A DNA stretch of 64,000 nucleotides, from positions 1 to 64,000 of the forward strand of contig KV908575.1 in NCBI GenBank assembly GCA_002005505.1, read 5' to 3'. The position numbers and the translations under genes are program-made. How positions within the stretch are numbered: the stretch's first letter is position 1; the number at the start of each line of letters is the position of its first letter. Below are positions 1 through 7,939 of this stretch, in pieces. This DNA comes from Botryococcus braunii (taxonomy: Eukaryota; Chlorophyta; Trebouxiophyceae). The notes under the pieces are model-generated. The model was not told the origin of the DNA, ran no database searches, and saw only the letters and a list, made by a program, of their open reading frames with translations.

Positions 1-138
1 CACATCAAGTGATTGGGCCAACTTCTGTGTGTTATAGACTGGGTTTAGTGGGTCTTTTGTGCTGCCTGATACAACAGCTGCAGTAACACCTGTACCAGTT
101 GCTCCACCAGGAGCAGATGCACCAGCTGACCCACTCAT
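1..138 (-). CDS. Copia element D, gag N-terminus (cut by window edge)
   Basis: The first 46 codons of a gag protein, read leftwards from the ATG at 138 to the window edge. The N-terminus is Gly/Ala/Ser-rich, followed by DPLNPVYNTQKLAQSLDV. This aligns with NPVYTNLKLVQALEL in the gag of element B (9228 onward), so D and B belong to related copia families. It lies downstream of D's primer-binding site and extra ORF, where gag should be. Gag would form the cytoplasmic particle. The rest of D lies outside the window. Confidence 0.8.
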   Translation of the reverse strand, partial: MSGSAGASAPGGATGTGVTAAVVSGSTKDPLNPVYNTQKLAQSLDV

Positions 139-149
139 GAAGGCAATCT

Positions 150-599
150 GTGATTAAATTCAGCAGCTAATGACTTAAGGATCTCAATTACAATTAACAA
201 GCGATACAGCGATGTATTCAAGGGACGTTCAATGCCAGAGTTTGACAGCTCTTCAGCTTCTTTATGCAGTGAACCAACCCAATACATGTGCTGTACAAAA
301 TTCAATTCCCAGAACTTTCAAGCTCAGTCAACCAACGGCTCCCTAAACGGTCGATAGGGATACTTTACTTCACTTCCAATGCGTACGTTTGTTTGTGTTT
401 CTTTCTAGGCAAGTCCAATGCCACAATATCGTTCAAATAGATAACAGGCACGATCCAGGGCCGATGCAACTTGCACTAACGGGACTTTCCCAACAAAATA
501 CTTTTCGCACGCGTCACAGCAGAAGCCTCCTCTGCGGAGATGTTCAACGTCAAAGAGGGTGGCGTTGGCTCGCTGCGCCTCTAAGCGTCGAGATACCAT
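150..599 (-). pseudogene. Copia element D, extra ORF upstream of gag (degenerate)
   Basis: It starts at ATG 599, just after D's primer-binding site, and is open for 64 codons to a stop at 405. The N-terminal part has GGFCCDACEKYFVGKVPL, matching GHFHCDLCNKWVSGKVPI of the intact ORF in B (8642-9262), including the CxxC pair. Further leftwards, in shifted frames, similarity continues (KYPYRPFREPLVD; LLIVIEILKSLA against LLIEYATLLALS). D thus has a broken copy of the same protein. Function is unknown; the single CxxC pair could be half of a metal site. Confidence 0.7.
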
Positions 600-603
600 G
601 GAT

Positions 604-619
604 GTGGGCCCATAACCAT
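604..619 (-). other. Primer-binding site of D (half-tRNA type)
   Basis: On the minus strand this reads ATGGTTATGGGCCCAC, complementary to the anticodon arm of eukaryotic initiator tRNA-Met (GTGGGCCCATAACC) rather than to a tRNA 3' end. It immediately follows D's 5' LTR. Internal initiator-tRNA priming is established for Drosophila copia and yeast Ty5. Confidence 0.8.
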
Positions 620-625
620 TGTGAT

Positions 626-676
626 CTGCAAAGATCCAAAGGTGTTAGATTAATCATAAATGATGACTATACTCAC
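626..676 (-). other. Candidate intron at the 3' end of D's LTR
   Basis: On the minus strand the sequence is ACTT|GTGAGT at 676, an internal CTAAC about 20 nt before the end, then TTTGCAG| at 626, giving a 51-nt GT...AG unit. Only ATCACA separates it from the primer-binding site. The position matches the last splice junction inferred in B's LTR (TTGCAG|GATCCACA). All sites fit consensus; no transcript has been seen. Confidence 0.6.
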
Positions 677-831
677 AAGTATATCATCCATGTACTTAAT
701 CAGTTTGACCAAGACATACATAGTCGACAGCGTCAAACTGATGAACAATTCACGTATAGCAATTGCTTCCACAGAAGTTACTCACAACAAGTGAGAGAGA
801 AAGAAAGCAATTCACATGAGTCCATTCAGGA

Positions 832-836
832 GTCGG
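832..836. repeat. Left TSD of element B (gtcgg)
   Basis: The 5-bp target duplication directly before B's 5' LTR. The same gtcgg directly follows B's 3' LTR at 54113-54117, which proves that the 53-kb interval is one nested insertion. Confidence 0.95.
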
Positions 837-1933
837 TGTTGGAGTTTGTGTACTGTCAGGACAATCCAAAGATGACAATTCTAACAAGAATAAATTAGCT
901 GTATAGTTGACCATGTGCTCAACCCAAGGGAAACTCTTTGATAAACAGCTAGTGGTCTTTTGGCCACAAGCAGTAATGTATAAAGTATCTAAGAACATGG
1001 TAGAGAATGTCCTTCCTGTTGTTTGTGGCTATTAAAAATGAGTTTATCCTAATTGTTAATAACGTGATAAACTCATATTGGGATAAGGGCCAATTTCAAG
1101 GCTCTGAACCTCAACTCTGATACGGATTCATGAAAAGGGCCAGAACAGCGCAATTCAACGCGCTAATCTGATAATACTAGGAGCGACTGACCGAAGTCTC
1201 AAGCAGTCAATCCGTAGTGTTTGTGAAACGTCTTTGTTGTCTCAAACACTGACTCTCAGCCTGATCTCAATTAACTCTCATCTGTGTTGGCATCGTGGAT
1301 GCATTGTTTCAGATCAAGAGGAGATCAGACTGGTGAGGCGCATGTTCGTCGTTTACGTTATTCTAACAGCCATAAGTGCTGTTTGTTGATTTTAACTAAG
1401 AAATATTCTTGCTAATGTGCAGGCCTGTTAAACTGCTTCGATCATACCATGTTGTTGATGTTGAAAGTATTTACTTACTTGGTAAGCAGTTTACGCTGCA
1501 CGTTGGTTCGCAGACAAGTAATCGTGTGTGAATTACCAGCAAGATACTGATTGTGTAACATGCACATGATGACACATGTATATGTCTCATCATCTGTGAT
1601 CTATAATATTAAATACAAACTGGATCTTGCAGGTAATCGTTAGATAGACCAGTTTCGTATACTACCCGGTGTAAGTCAATCCGTAGTGTTTGTGAAACGT
1701 CTTTGTTGTCTCAAACACTGACTCTCAGCCTGATCTCAATTAACTCTCATCTGTGTTGGCATCGTGGATGCATTGTTTCAGATCAAGAGGAGATCAGACT
1801 GGCCTGTTAAACTGCTTCGATCATACCATGTTGTTGATGTTGAAAGTATTTACTTACTTGGATGACACATGTATATGTCTCATCATCTGTGATCTATAAT
1901 ATTAAATACAAACTGGATCTTGCAGGATCCACA
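837..1933 (+). repeat. 5' LTR of B with unspliced and spliced leader copies
   Basis: A 1097-bp LTR. After a U3-like part with an A/T-rich box (ATAATACTA, 1171-1179), a segment at 1205-1632 reads exon 1 (1205-1332), intron 1 (1333-1422, GT...AG), exon 2 (1423-1481), intron 2 (1482-1567, GTAAGC...; ends AT here but AG in the 3' LTR) and exon 3 (1568-1632). The start of intron 3 (GTAATC, 1633-1673) follows. Then come exon 1 again (1674-1801), exon 2 (1802-1860) and exon 3 (1861-1925), joined without introns and followed by GATCCACA. Exon lengths match exactly between copies: 128, 59 and 65 bp. Confidence 0.9.
1171..1179 (+). promoter_or_regulatory. Possible TATA-like box of B's LTR
   Basis: ATAATACTA lies 26-34 bp before 1205. 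That is where the duplicated segment begins and where I infer the RNA 5' end. The spacing fits a TATA box; the match is weak. Confidence 0.35.
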
Positions 1934-1949
1934 ATGGTTATGGGCCCAC
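1934..1949 (+). other. Primer-binding site of B (half-tRNA type)
   Basis: ATGGTTATGGGCCCAC begins right after the LTR and is complementary to the anticodon arm of initiator tRNA-Met. Element A is inserted one base beyond it. The first downstream B sequence (cccATGGAG) resumes at 8639. Confidence 0.8.
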
Positions 1950-1950
1950 G

Positions 1951-2316
1951 TGTTGAGTTCTGAACATTATTATTGAATGCCTTGTGCTTTAAGTGATCTT
2001 CATGTGTGCACTATTAGGATATGGGTCCATTGAGAACATAAGGTACCTTGAGACACGGCAGATTCTGGACGTTTTCGAACATAAGGTACAATCCTATCTA
2101 GATCACACGTTTGTCGGATGAACTCTTAAGGCTGCCCCACCGGAGTGAATACCAACTGGTTGTGAAAGATGCTGGGCATCACCAGATGCTAGTCTTGTCC
2201 GACAGTTGTGTGTGGCACTCAGCAGACAGTCGTACGGACTGTAGCTGGAGTAACTTCGTCTATTGACGACCTGTCTGCTTTGTACAGGGAAAGCCGATTG
2301 CCCATAACCTTTCACA
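1951..2316 (+). repeat. 5' LTR of A (single-exon form)
   Basis: 366 bp, TGTTGAG...TTTCACA. It has one copy of a 134-bp exon-like segment (2154-2287, ending GTACAG) followed directly by GGAAAGCC and the LTR end. The 3' LTR has two copies of this segment with intron-like DNA between them. It includes two copies of CATAAGGTAC (2036-2045 and 2080-2089). Confidence 0.9.
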
Positions 2317-2325
2317 GGTTATGGG
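2301..2325 (+). other. Primer-binding site of A inside an LTR-end hairpin
   Basis: CCCATAACC (2301-2309, LTR) and GGTTATGGG (2317-2325, primer site) form a perfect 9-bp stem with a 7-nt loop spanning the LTR boundary. GGTTATGGGCCCACG is complementary to the initiator tRNA anticodon arm; the LTR half is the same sense as the tRNA loop. Confidence 0.8.
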
Positions 2326-2706
2326 CCCACGCCCTTCCAGCTGAGCCAAGTAAAAGCAGGAGTGAAGGTCGTCTACGGATGGGTCAGACGTAAGCGTCAA
2401 CAAAGGAGCTCGAGCATGGCGCAGCGGCGCAAGGGAACTCGAGTGTACCAGGACCATTATCTTACTCACAGTTTACCTTTCTGGGAAATTCATAATTGAA
2501 GTTTTAGCTGTGCTTTATCATTCATAGACGTTGTCTAGAAGCACTGAGTGAGTCGGGCCGGACTCCGGCGCAAACTTCTGAGGGGAACATATCTGCTACT
2601 ACTGTGCAAGACTGGCTGGTAAATTTCCATGACATGGAGGGAATTGTAGGGTATTGCTGCATTCCAGAAGTTTATGAGTAAGTTTGGCTGGTGAAGTGAC
2701 AATAGT

Positions 2707-5649
2707 ATGACAAAAAGGGGCAAAGAAAAGGAAAGTAGCAGTGAAACAGCAATGTCTCAACCTGGAGAAGTCAGTGGGGCCACTCCAGGGCAGTCTATGA
2801 CCGGGACACAATCAGCCACTGCAGAACCAAAGGTGGAGATTGACAAGGCAGCCTACATCCCCAATACCTCTAATCCAAAGATGACTGTCATGCTTGATGA
2901 TGGAGGGCGCAATTTTGAATTTTGGTATGAAAATTTGGAGGCGTGCGCAAACACCAAGGGGGTCAGAGCGGCTTTGGAGAGGCCAATGCCAGGGTCGGTG
3001 GAGAACTCAGCCATCAAGCAGTGGCTGATCCAGTCAGTTCCAGTCATCTGGCATTCTCAGATCTCATGCCACAAAGCAGCGTTCGACTTCATCGCGTGGG
3101 TGAAGAACAGTCACACTGGAGGGAGCAACCAAGACATCAACCTTGAGTGGTACAAGGAAATGGAGCAGGGCATCAAGACAGGGGAGACACTCAAGGTCTA
3201 CCTCTACAGAATGATGGATCTGGCTACAAGTCTCAGAAACAACGCGTTCATCCTCTTGGACCACAATGTTGGGGAGCTGATGGTGAAGGGCCTCCCTCCT
3301 GTGCTGAGGCTCGAGTCCCTGGAGGTTATGGCAACCGACAAGCCGCCATTGGAGCTGATTCAAAGAATCCTGCGCGCCGCAGCCAGCCGTGGGTACAAGG
3401 ACCCACCTGCAGAGGGAACACCTCAGGCCATGGCAGCTGCAGCAGTGGCTGGTCCCTCTGGGGGGGTAGCTGGAGCGTCATCAAGCGCTGGAGCTGCACC
3501 AGGAGTGGGAGCAGTACCGGGAGTTGGAGCAGCACTACCAGCAAACGAACAGCCTCCCGCTGGCCCCTCTGCAACGACTTTTGGTGGCAGGGGGCGTGGA
3601 CCTGGCAGGGCAAGAAGGCCCAGAGAGGAGCTTACATACCACTTCTGCAAGGCAAAGGGCCACTTCATGACTGACTGCGGACCGCTCAGGCAGCTGCAGG
3701 CTCTGCATCAAAACATGCAAGCGGCAAGCGTTGGGCCTGCAGCTTACTGGGGCCAGGGAGGCCCACAGTCGTCTCCTCAAGCCTGGTGGGACCATGGATC
3801 TGGCCGGGGTGGCCCGCCTTCATCCGCTTCCAGCCCTGGACCTCCTTCAGCATATAACTATCCAACAAGTCAACACACGTTTCCGGGGTGGCATTTACCA
3901 CCTCCACCCCCTCCTTCTGGTGAGGCGATGTTTATCTCTCTCAATGTGCTTGCCCCAACTTCGCATGGAGCTAGCAGCACATCTTGGTTAATAGATAGTG
4001 GTGCCTCTGTGCATATAGTCAATGATCTCTCATTGCTCCATAATCCAGTTATGCATAGACAGCCTCTTCCTCTGCACTTGGCAACCTCAGACGCCAAGGG
4101 AGGAATCATTGCATCTGGGTCTGTATGCCTTGTGAATGCAAGGCACGAAGTATTCTGGCTACACAATGTGCAGTGTGTTCCTTCTGCGCATACCAACCTC
4201 ATTTCAGTCACTGGTGCAATTCAGGATGGAGCATCTTTCCTGACTGACACTGCAGGTGGTTACACAGCCATGAAGGGACCTGAAGGGTGGTGTGGAGATA
4301 TCACCCGCGCACGAGGTCTGTTTTTTTTGGAGTTTGTTAGTCCTGTCAGAGGGCAGCAAGTTGACTGCAGACATATTGATCACATGGCTGAGGCGTCTCA
4401 TCTTAGGAAAGGACACGTGTGTAGCGAGAGATCTCTGTGGCATGCTAGGTTAGGTCATCCTGGTGCCAGCAGCATGCAGAGGTTCTCCAAGGAAGATCTG
4501 GTTACAGGAATCAATATCTCCCTTGCTCCCTGCTCTGAGTGCCCCAAGCACTGTGAATCGTGTATACAAGGGAAACACTCCAGACCTCCTTTCCCGGTAT
4601 CTTCCAGGCCTGCACATCACCCACTCGATAGAGTCCATGTGGATACTGTGGGTCCCATATCACCTCCTGCCATCACAGGTGAACGATATTGGGTCACTGT
4701 AGTGGATGAAAGTTCACACCAAGTTGCCTCCCTGCCTGTGAAGTCAAAGGATTGCATCCCAAAGGCTGTGATAGACCTGCTCCGTTTTTGGCAGACCCAA
4801 CGAGGCACGGTTGTGAAGTGTGTGAGGACTGACAGGGGTTCAGAGTTCCTGAACCAGCAATTCAAAGAGTTTTGTGCTCAGCAGGGCACTAAGATGGAGT
4901 CCTCAGCGCCCTACACGCCTCAGCAGAATGGGGTGGCGGAGAGGATGAATAGGACCCTGAAGGAGCGAACAAGGACTCTGTTGGTCCATGCTGCAGCAGA
5001 CCCCTCCCTTTGGAAGGAGGCGCTTGAGACAGCTACCCTCCTCTACAATGTGGGTCCTACTTCAGGCAGGTCCCTGACCCCCATGGAATTATTCTTTGGT
5101 GTCAAACCTGATGTGTCTGTGCTGCGCACGTTTGGCTGTGTAGCCCATGTGCACATTCCCAGTGGCCAAAGGTCTGTTTTTGGGCCCAAGACCATCCCTG
5201 GGATGTTTACTGGTTATTGTCCCCAGTCTAAAGCGTATCGTGTGTACGTGGGGAATGGAGTGTGGAAGGAGAGTAGGGACGTCAGCTTTATCGAGCACTT
5301 GAGGGGGGCTGAGAGAGTGGGTCTATCAAAGGTCCAGCCTGGGTCTGTCTATGATTCTAGGATATCACCCCCCTTGGCAGTGAGAATCTGGCAACGCCTC
5401 AAGCAATTCCCTCTGCTGCTCCACCCACGTTCTGGGATGAGGAGGATGACCATGGAGTGGAGACGCTTTCCACTGGGGCTCCTGGGACCTCTGGACTTTG
5501 TGCTGGGGATCAGTCTGGAGACGGGACCACAGCAGCACATGACCAAGGAAACCCCACCAGCCTGGATTCTACTGTTGGGACCCCAGAATCATCTCAGCAC
5601 TCGTGGTCGGTGCTTGAGCATATGCAGAATCTGGCCAGGGGGGGTGTAG
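2707..5649 (+). CDS. A gag-protease-integrase polyprotein part
   Basis: Starts at ATG 2707. In order: a copia-type gag region (residues ~30-230), an Ala/Gly/Pro-rich linker, and a zinc knuckle near 311-324 reading YHFCKAKGHFMTDC, where Tyr311 replaces the usual first Cys. The aspartic protease is IDSGAS near 430. Integrase follows with an HHCC zinc region (LWHARLGHP...CPKHCESC), then the catalytic acids in VHVDTVGP, RTDRGSEF and QQNGVAERMN. The frame leaves the ancestral one at a C6 run (5368-5373); the residues after that are out of frame. The polyprotein would package RNA, process itself and integrate the cDNA. Confidence 0.9.
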   Translation: MTKRGKEKESSSETAMSQPGEVSGATPGQSMTGTQSATAEPKVEIDKAAYIPNTSNPKMTVMLDDGGRNFEFWYENLEACANTKGVRAALERPMPGSVENSAIKQWLIQSVPVIWHSQISCHKAAFDFIAWVKNSHTGGSNQDINLEWYKEMEQGIKTGETLKVYLYRMMDLATSLRNNAFILLDHNVGELMVKGLPPVLRLESLEVMATDKPPLELIQRILRAAASRGYKDPPAEGTPQAMAAAAVAGPSGGVAGASSSAGAAPGVGAVPGVGAALPANEQPPAGPSATTFGGRGRGPGRARRPREELTYHFCKAKGHFMTDCGPLRQLQALHQNMQAASVGPAAYWGQGGPQSSPQAWWDHGSGRGGPPSSASSPGPPSAYNYPTSQHTFPGWHLPPPPPPSGEAMFISLNVLAPTSHGASSTSWLIDSGASVHIVNDLSLLHNPVMHRQPLPLHLATSDAKGGIIASGSVCLVNARHEVFWLHNVQCVPSAHTNLISVTGAIQDGASFLTDTAGGYTAMKGPEGWCGDITRARGLFFLEFVSPVRGQQVDCRHIDHMAEASHLRKGHVCSERSLWHARLGHPGASSMQRFSKEDLVTGINISLAPCSECPKHCESCIQGKHSRPPFPVSSRPAHHPLDRVHVDTVGPISPPAITGERYWVTVVDESSHQVASLPVKSKDCIPKAVIDLLRFWQTQRGTVVKCVRTDRGSEFLNQQFKEFCAQQGTKMESSAPYTPQQNGVAERMNRTLKERTRTLLVHAAADPSLWKEALETATLLYNVGPTSGRSLTPMELFFGVKPDVSVLRTFGCVAHVHIPSGQRSVFGPKTIPGMFTGYCPQSKAYRVYVGNGVWKESRDVSFIEHLRGAERVGLSKVQPGSVYDSRISPPLAVRIWQRLKQFPLLLHPRSGMRRMTMEWRRFPLGLLGPLDFVLGISLETGPQQHMTKETPPAWILLLGPQNHLSTRGRCLSICRIWPGGV

Positions 5650-7919
5650 AAACTCAATCCCAGGTAGAAAAAATGCAGAAGGTACAAGAGGGGTTGCGAA
5701 TGCAGGGGAAGTCACAAATTCCCCTTCCTCCAGGGACCACCCTTACAAGGGAGCAGCGTTATGTACAGCGCGTGGCTAGGAGAGAGCATTCTGACATCCC
5801 ATTGCATGCCCCTGACCCAGGTCAGGCAATTGTGAGTGAGCCAAACATGGTTGGTCTCCCTGATATGCAGGGGCAGGTTGAGACAGTCGAGGCTATGTTC
5901 GGTGCAGATGTAAGAGATGAGAGCAGTGGGTTAGACATGCCAGCAGTAGGGGAAGCTGGTGCCCAATCCCAGTCACTGGCTAGTCATGCTTATGGTGTGC
6001 AGGCTGACATTGTAGGCGCAGCTCAGGCAAGTCTGGGTAGTGTGCCCAAGTGTGAGTCCAGGAGAGAGAGAGAGCTGCTGCTCCCCTCTGCATTGCGGAA
6101 GGTGCGAGAATGTAAGGGTGCTGCACATGAGTCCAGTAGTCAAGGAGAGAGAGAGAGACTTGAGAAGGAATCAGATAATCCCGGCAGTACTGCCCAGTCC
6201 CAGCATAAGGTACATAATGTACCTTATTCTGGCAACCAGGGAGAGAGAGAGAGAGAAGGGAACAGCATCAGTAAGGCTGACAGCCCTGCTGCACCACAGC
6301 ATAAGGTACAGAGTGTACCTTCTGTCACGTTGGGAAAAGTTCACGTGCCCTCAAACTTGAGGGAAGCCCAGCGCTCACCTCAGTGGGAGTTTTGGCAGCA
6401 GGCAATGCAAGAGGAGATGGAGTCTTTAGACACCCATGAGGTTATGCAGTATGTGGAAAGACCCCATGGGCAGAAAGTTATCCCTGTTCATTGGATTTTT
6501 TCTACAAAAAACGATGCACATGGGAATGTCACTCGGTTTAAAGCAAGATTGGTTGCCCAGGGTTGCAGACAGATTCCTGGTATAGATGTTGGTGAGGTTT
6601 TTGCACCTACCAGCAGCTATGGTGCTAGGAGAGCTGTGTTGGCAGTGGCTGCCACACAAAATCTTGAGATCCACCAAGTGGATATCAAGACAGCTTTTCT
6701 CAATGGGGAGTTGGAGGAAGAGGTCTATGTGACCCAACCACCAGGATTTGAGAATGGCAACACGAGAGTTGTGTGCAAGCTCAGGAAGGCACTCTACGGT
6801 CTTAAGCAAGCCCCACGGGCTTGGCACAAGACCTTGAGCGACAAGTTGAGCGTGATGGGGTATAGTGTGTGCAAGAGCGACGCTGGGGTATACATCAGGA
6901 GGGCCCCTGATGGTAATCTGTCGTTTATTCTTGTTTATGTCGATGATCTTCTCATAGTTGCCAGAGTGGTTGCAGAGATTGAGTGGGGGAAAGAGTTATT
7001 GAAGAAGGACTTCACCATCCATGATTTGGGAGAGGTGAATGATTTCCTGGGGTGTCAGGTCCTACGCAATAGAGTTCAGGGCACTATTTCCATGAGTTGC
7101 ACTCCCAAGATTGATGCTCTTGTGGAGAAGTTTGGCGTTGCTGATGATGGACGTGGGGTTGATACCCCCATGTCCAAGGACTTCGTGGCTAGCAGCAGAC
7201 CCGAGTCCTCAGATGGTATGTCACATGGGGCTGGTACCCCTCTGCCACCTGGTCATCGATACTGCGAGTTAATTGGATCGTTACTGTACATAGCCAATAC
7301 GACCCGGCCTGACATTTCTCAGGCTGTTGGAGTGTTGTCAAGGTATAGAATGACACCCACTACCTCACACTGGAATGAGGCCATTCGAGTGCTGAAGTAC
7401 TTGAGAGATACCAGAGAGTTAGCTCTTACTCTGGGTGGAAAGGGCCCTGAGCTAGAAGGCTATGTTGATGCCGACTATGCTGGGGACCTGGACCACAGGT
7501 ATTCCACCACTGGCTATGTTCTATCAGTCTATGGTAGTGCCGTGGTTTGGGGAAGCAAGAAGCAGAGCTCAGTTGCTACCTCAACTGTGCAAGCTGAGTT
7601 TATGGCAGCTGGCCATATTGTGAAGGAAGCCAACTGGCTAAGGGGCTTCTTGGAAGAGATAGGGGCTGCACCTTGGAGGGTCAAAATTTTCTGTGACAAC
7701 CAAGGATGCATTTCTAATTTACGGAACCCCCTGTATTCCAAATTCACAAAGCACGTTGCAGTAAGCTTCCACTACGCTAGGGAAGCTATGGCACTTGGGC
7801 AGGTAGATATCCTCTATGTGGAATCTGCACGCAATGTGGCTGACATTATGACCAAGCCACTTGCCAAGCCCGTGTTTGTTGGTCATCGTGATTCACTAGG
7901 TTTGAGAAGATACACTTAA
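5371..7919 (+). CDS. A reverse transcriptase-RNase H polyprotein part
   Basis: This continues A's polyprotein in the frame reached after the C6 run; translation across the run gives TPLGSENLATP. A low-complexity acidic linker with GERERE repeats is followed by copia RT (WIFSTKNDAHG, QVDIKTAFLNG, catalytic YVDDLLIV) and RNase H (YVDADYAGDLDHRYSTTG, STVQAEFMAA), ending IMTKPLAKPVF...RRYT. All RT/RNase H motifs are present. The first downstream ATG is 5457, but the normal product would be the gag-pol fusion. A one-base repair of the C run would give a complete polyprotein, so the break may be a sequencing error. Confidence 0.9.
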
Positions 7920-7929
7920 AGCATGCAGG

Positions 7930-7939
7930 CAAGGGGAAG
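7930..7939 (+). other. Polypurine tract of A
   Basis: A purine run (caaggggaag) directly before the 3' LTR, the plus-strand priming site. Element E has the same caaggggaag before its 3' LTR, and B has a close variant. Confidence 0.85.

Larger units (their letters stand above)
620..836 (-). mobile_element. 5' LTR of copia D, promoter-distal part
   Basis: The 3' part of D's 5' LTR, ending on the minus strand in ATCACA just before the primer-binding site. The LTR is interrupted by element B; its remainder is 54113-54547. Joined, with one TSD copy removed, it is about 647 bp with TG...CA ends. The start (TGTTGGGTTTTGTACT) resembles the start of B's LTR (TGTTGGAGTTTGTGTACT), again showing that the two are related. 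Confidence 0.85.

Noticed and set aside
1205..1925. Simple tandem duplication plus random deletions in B's LTR
   Set aside because: Three junctions coincide exactly with GT/AG boundaries, and exon lengths are unchanged.
2103..2393. Open frames within A's LTRs on either strand
   Set aside because: They lie entirely in LTR sequence, differ between the two LTR forms, and match no protein motif.
5368..5373. Programmed frameshift between A integrase and RT
   Set aside because: Copia elements normally keep one frame here, E and B have their breaks elsewhere, and similar one-base breaks sit in other G/C runs, so indels or read errors are likelier.
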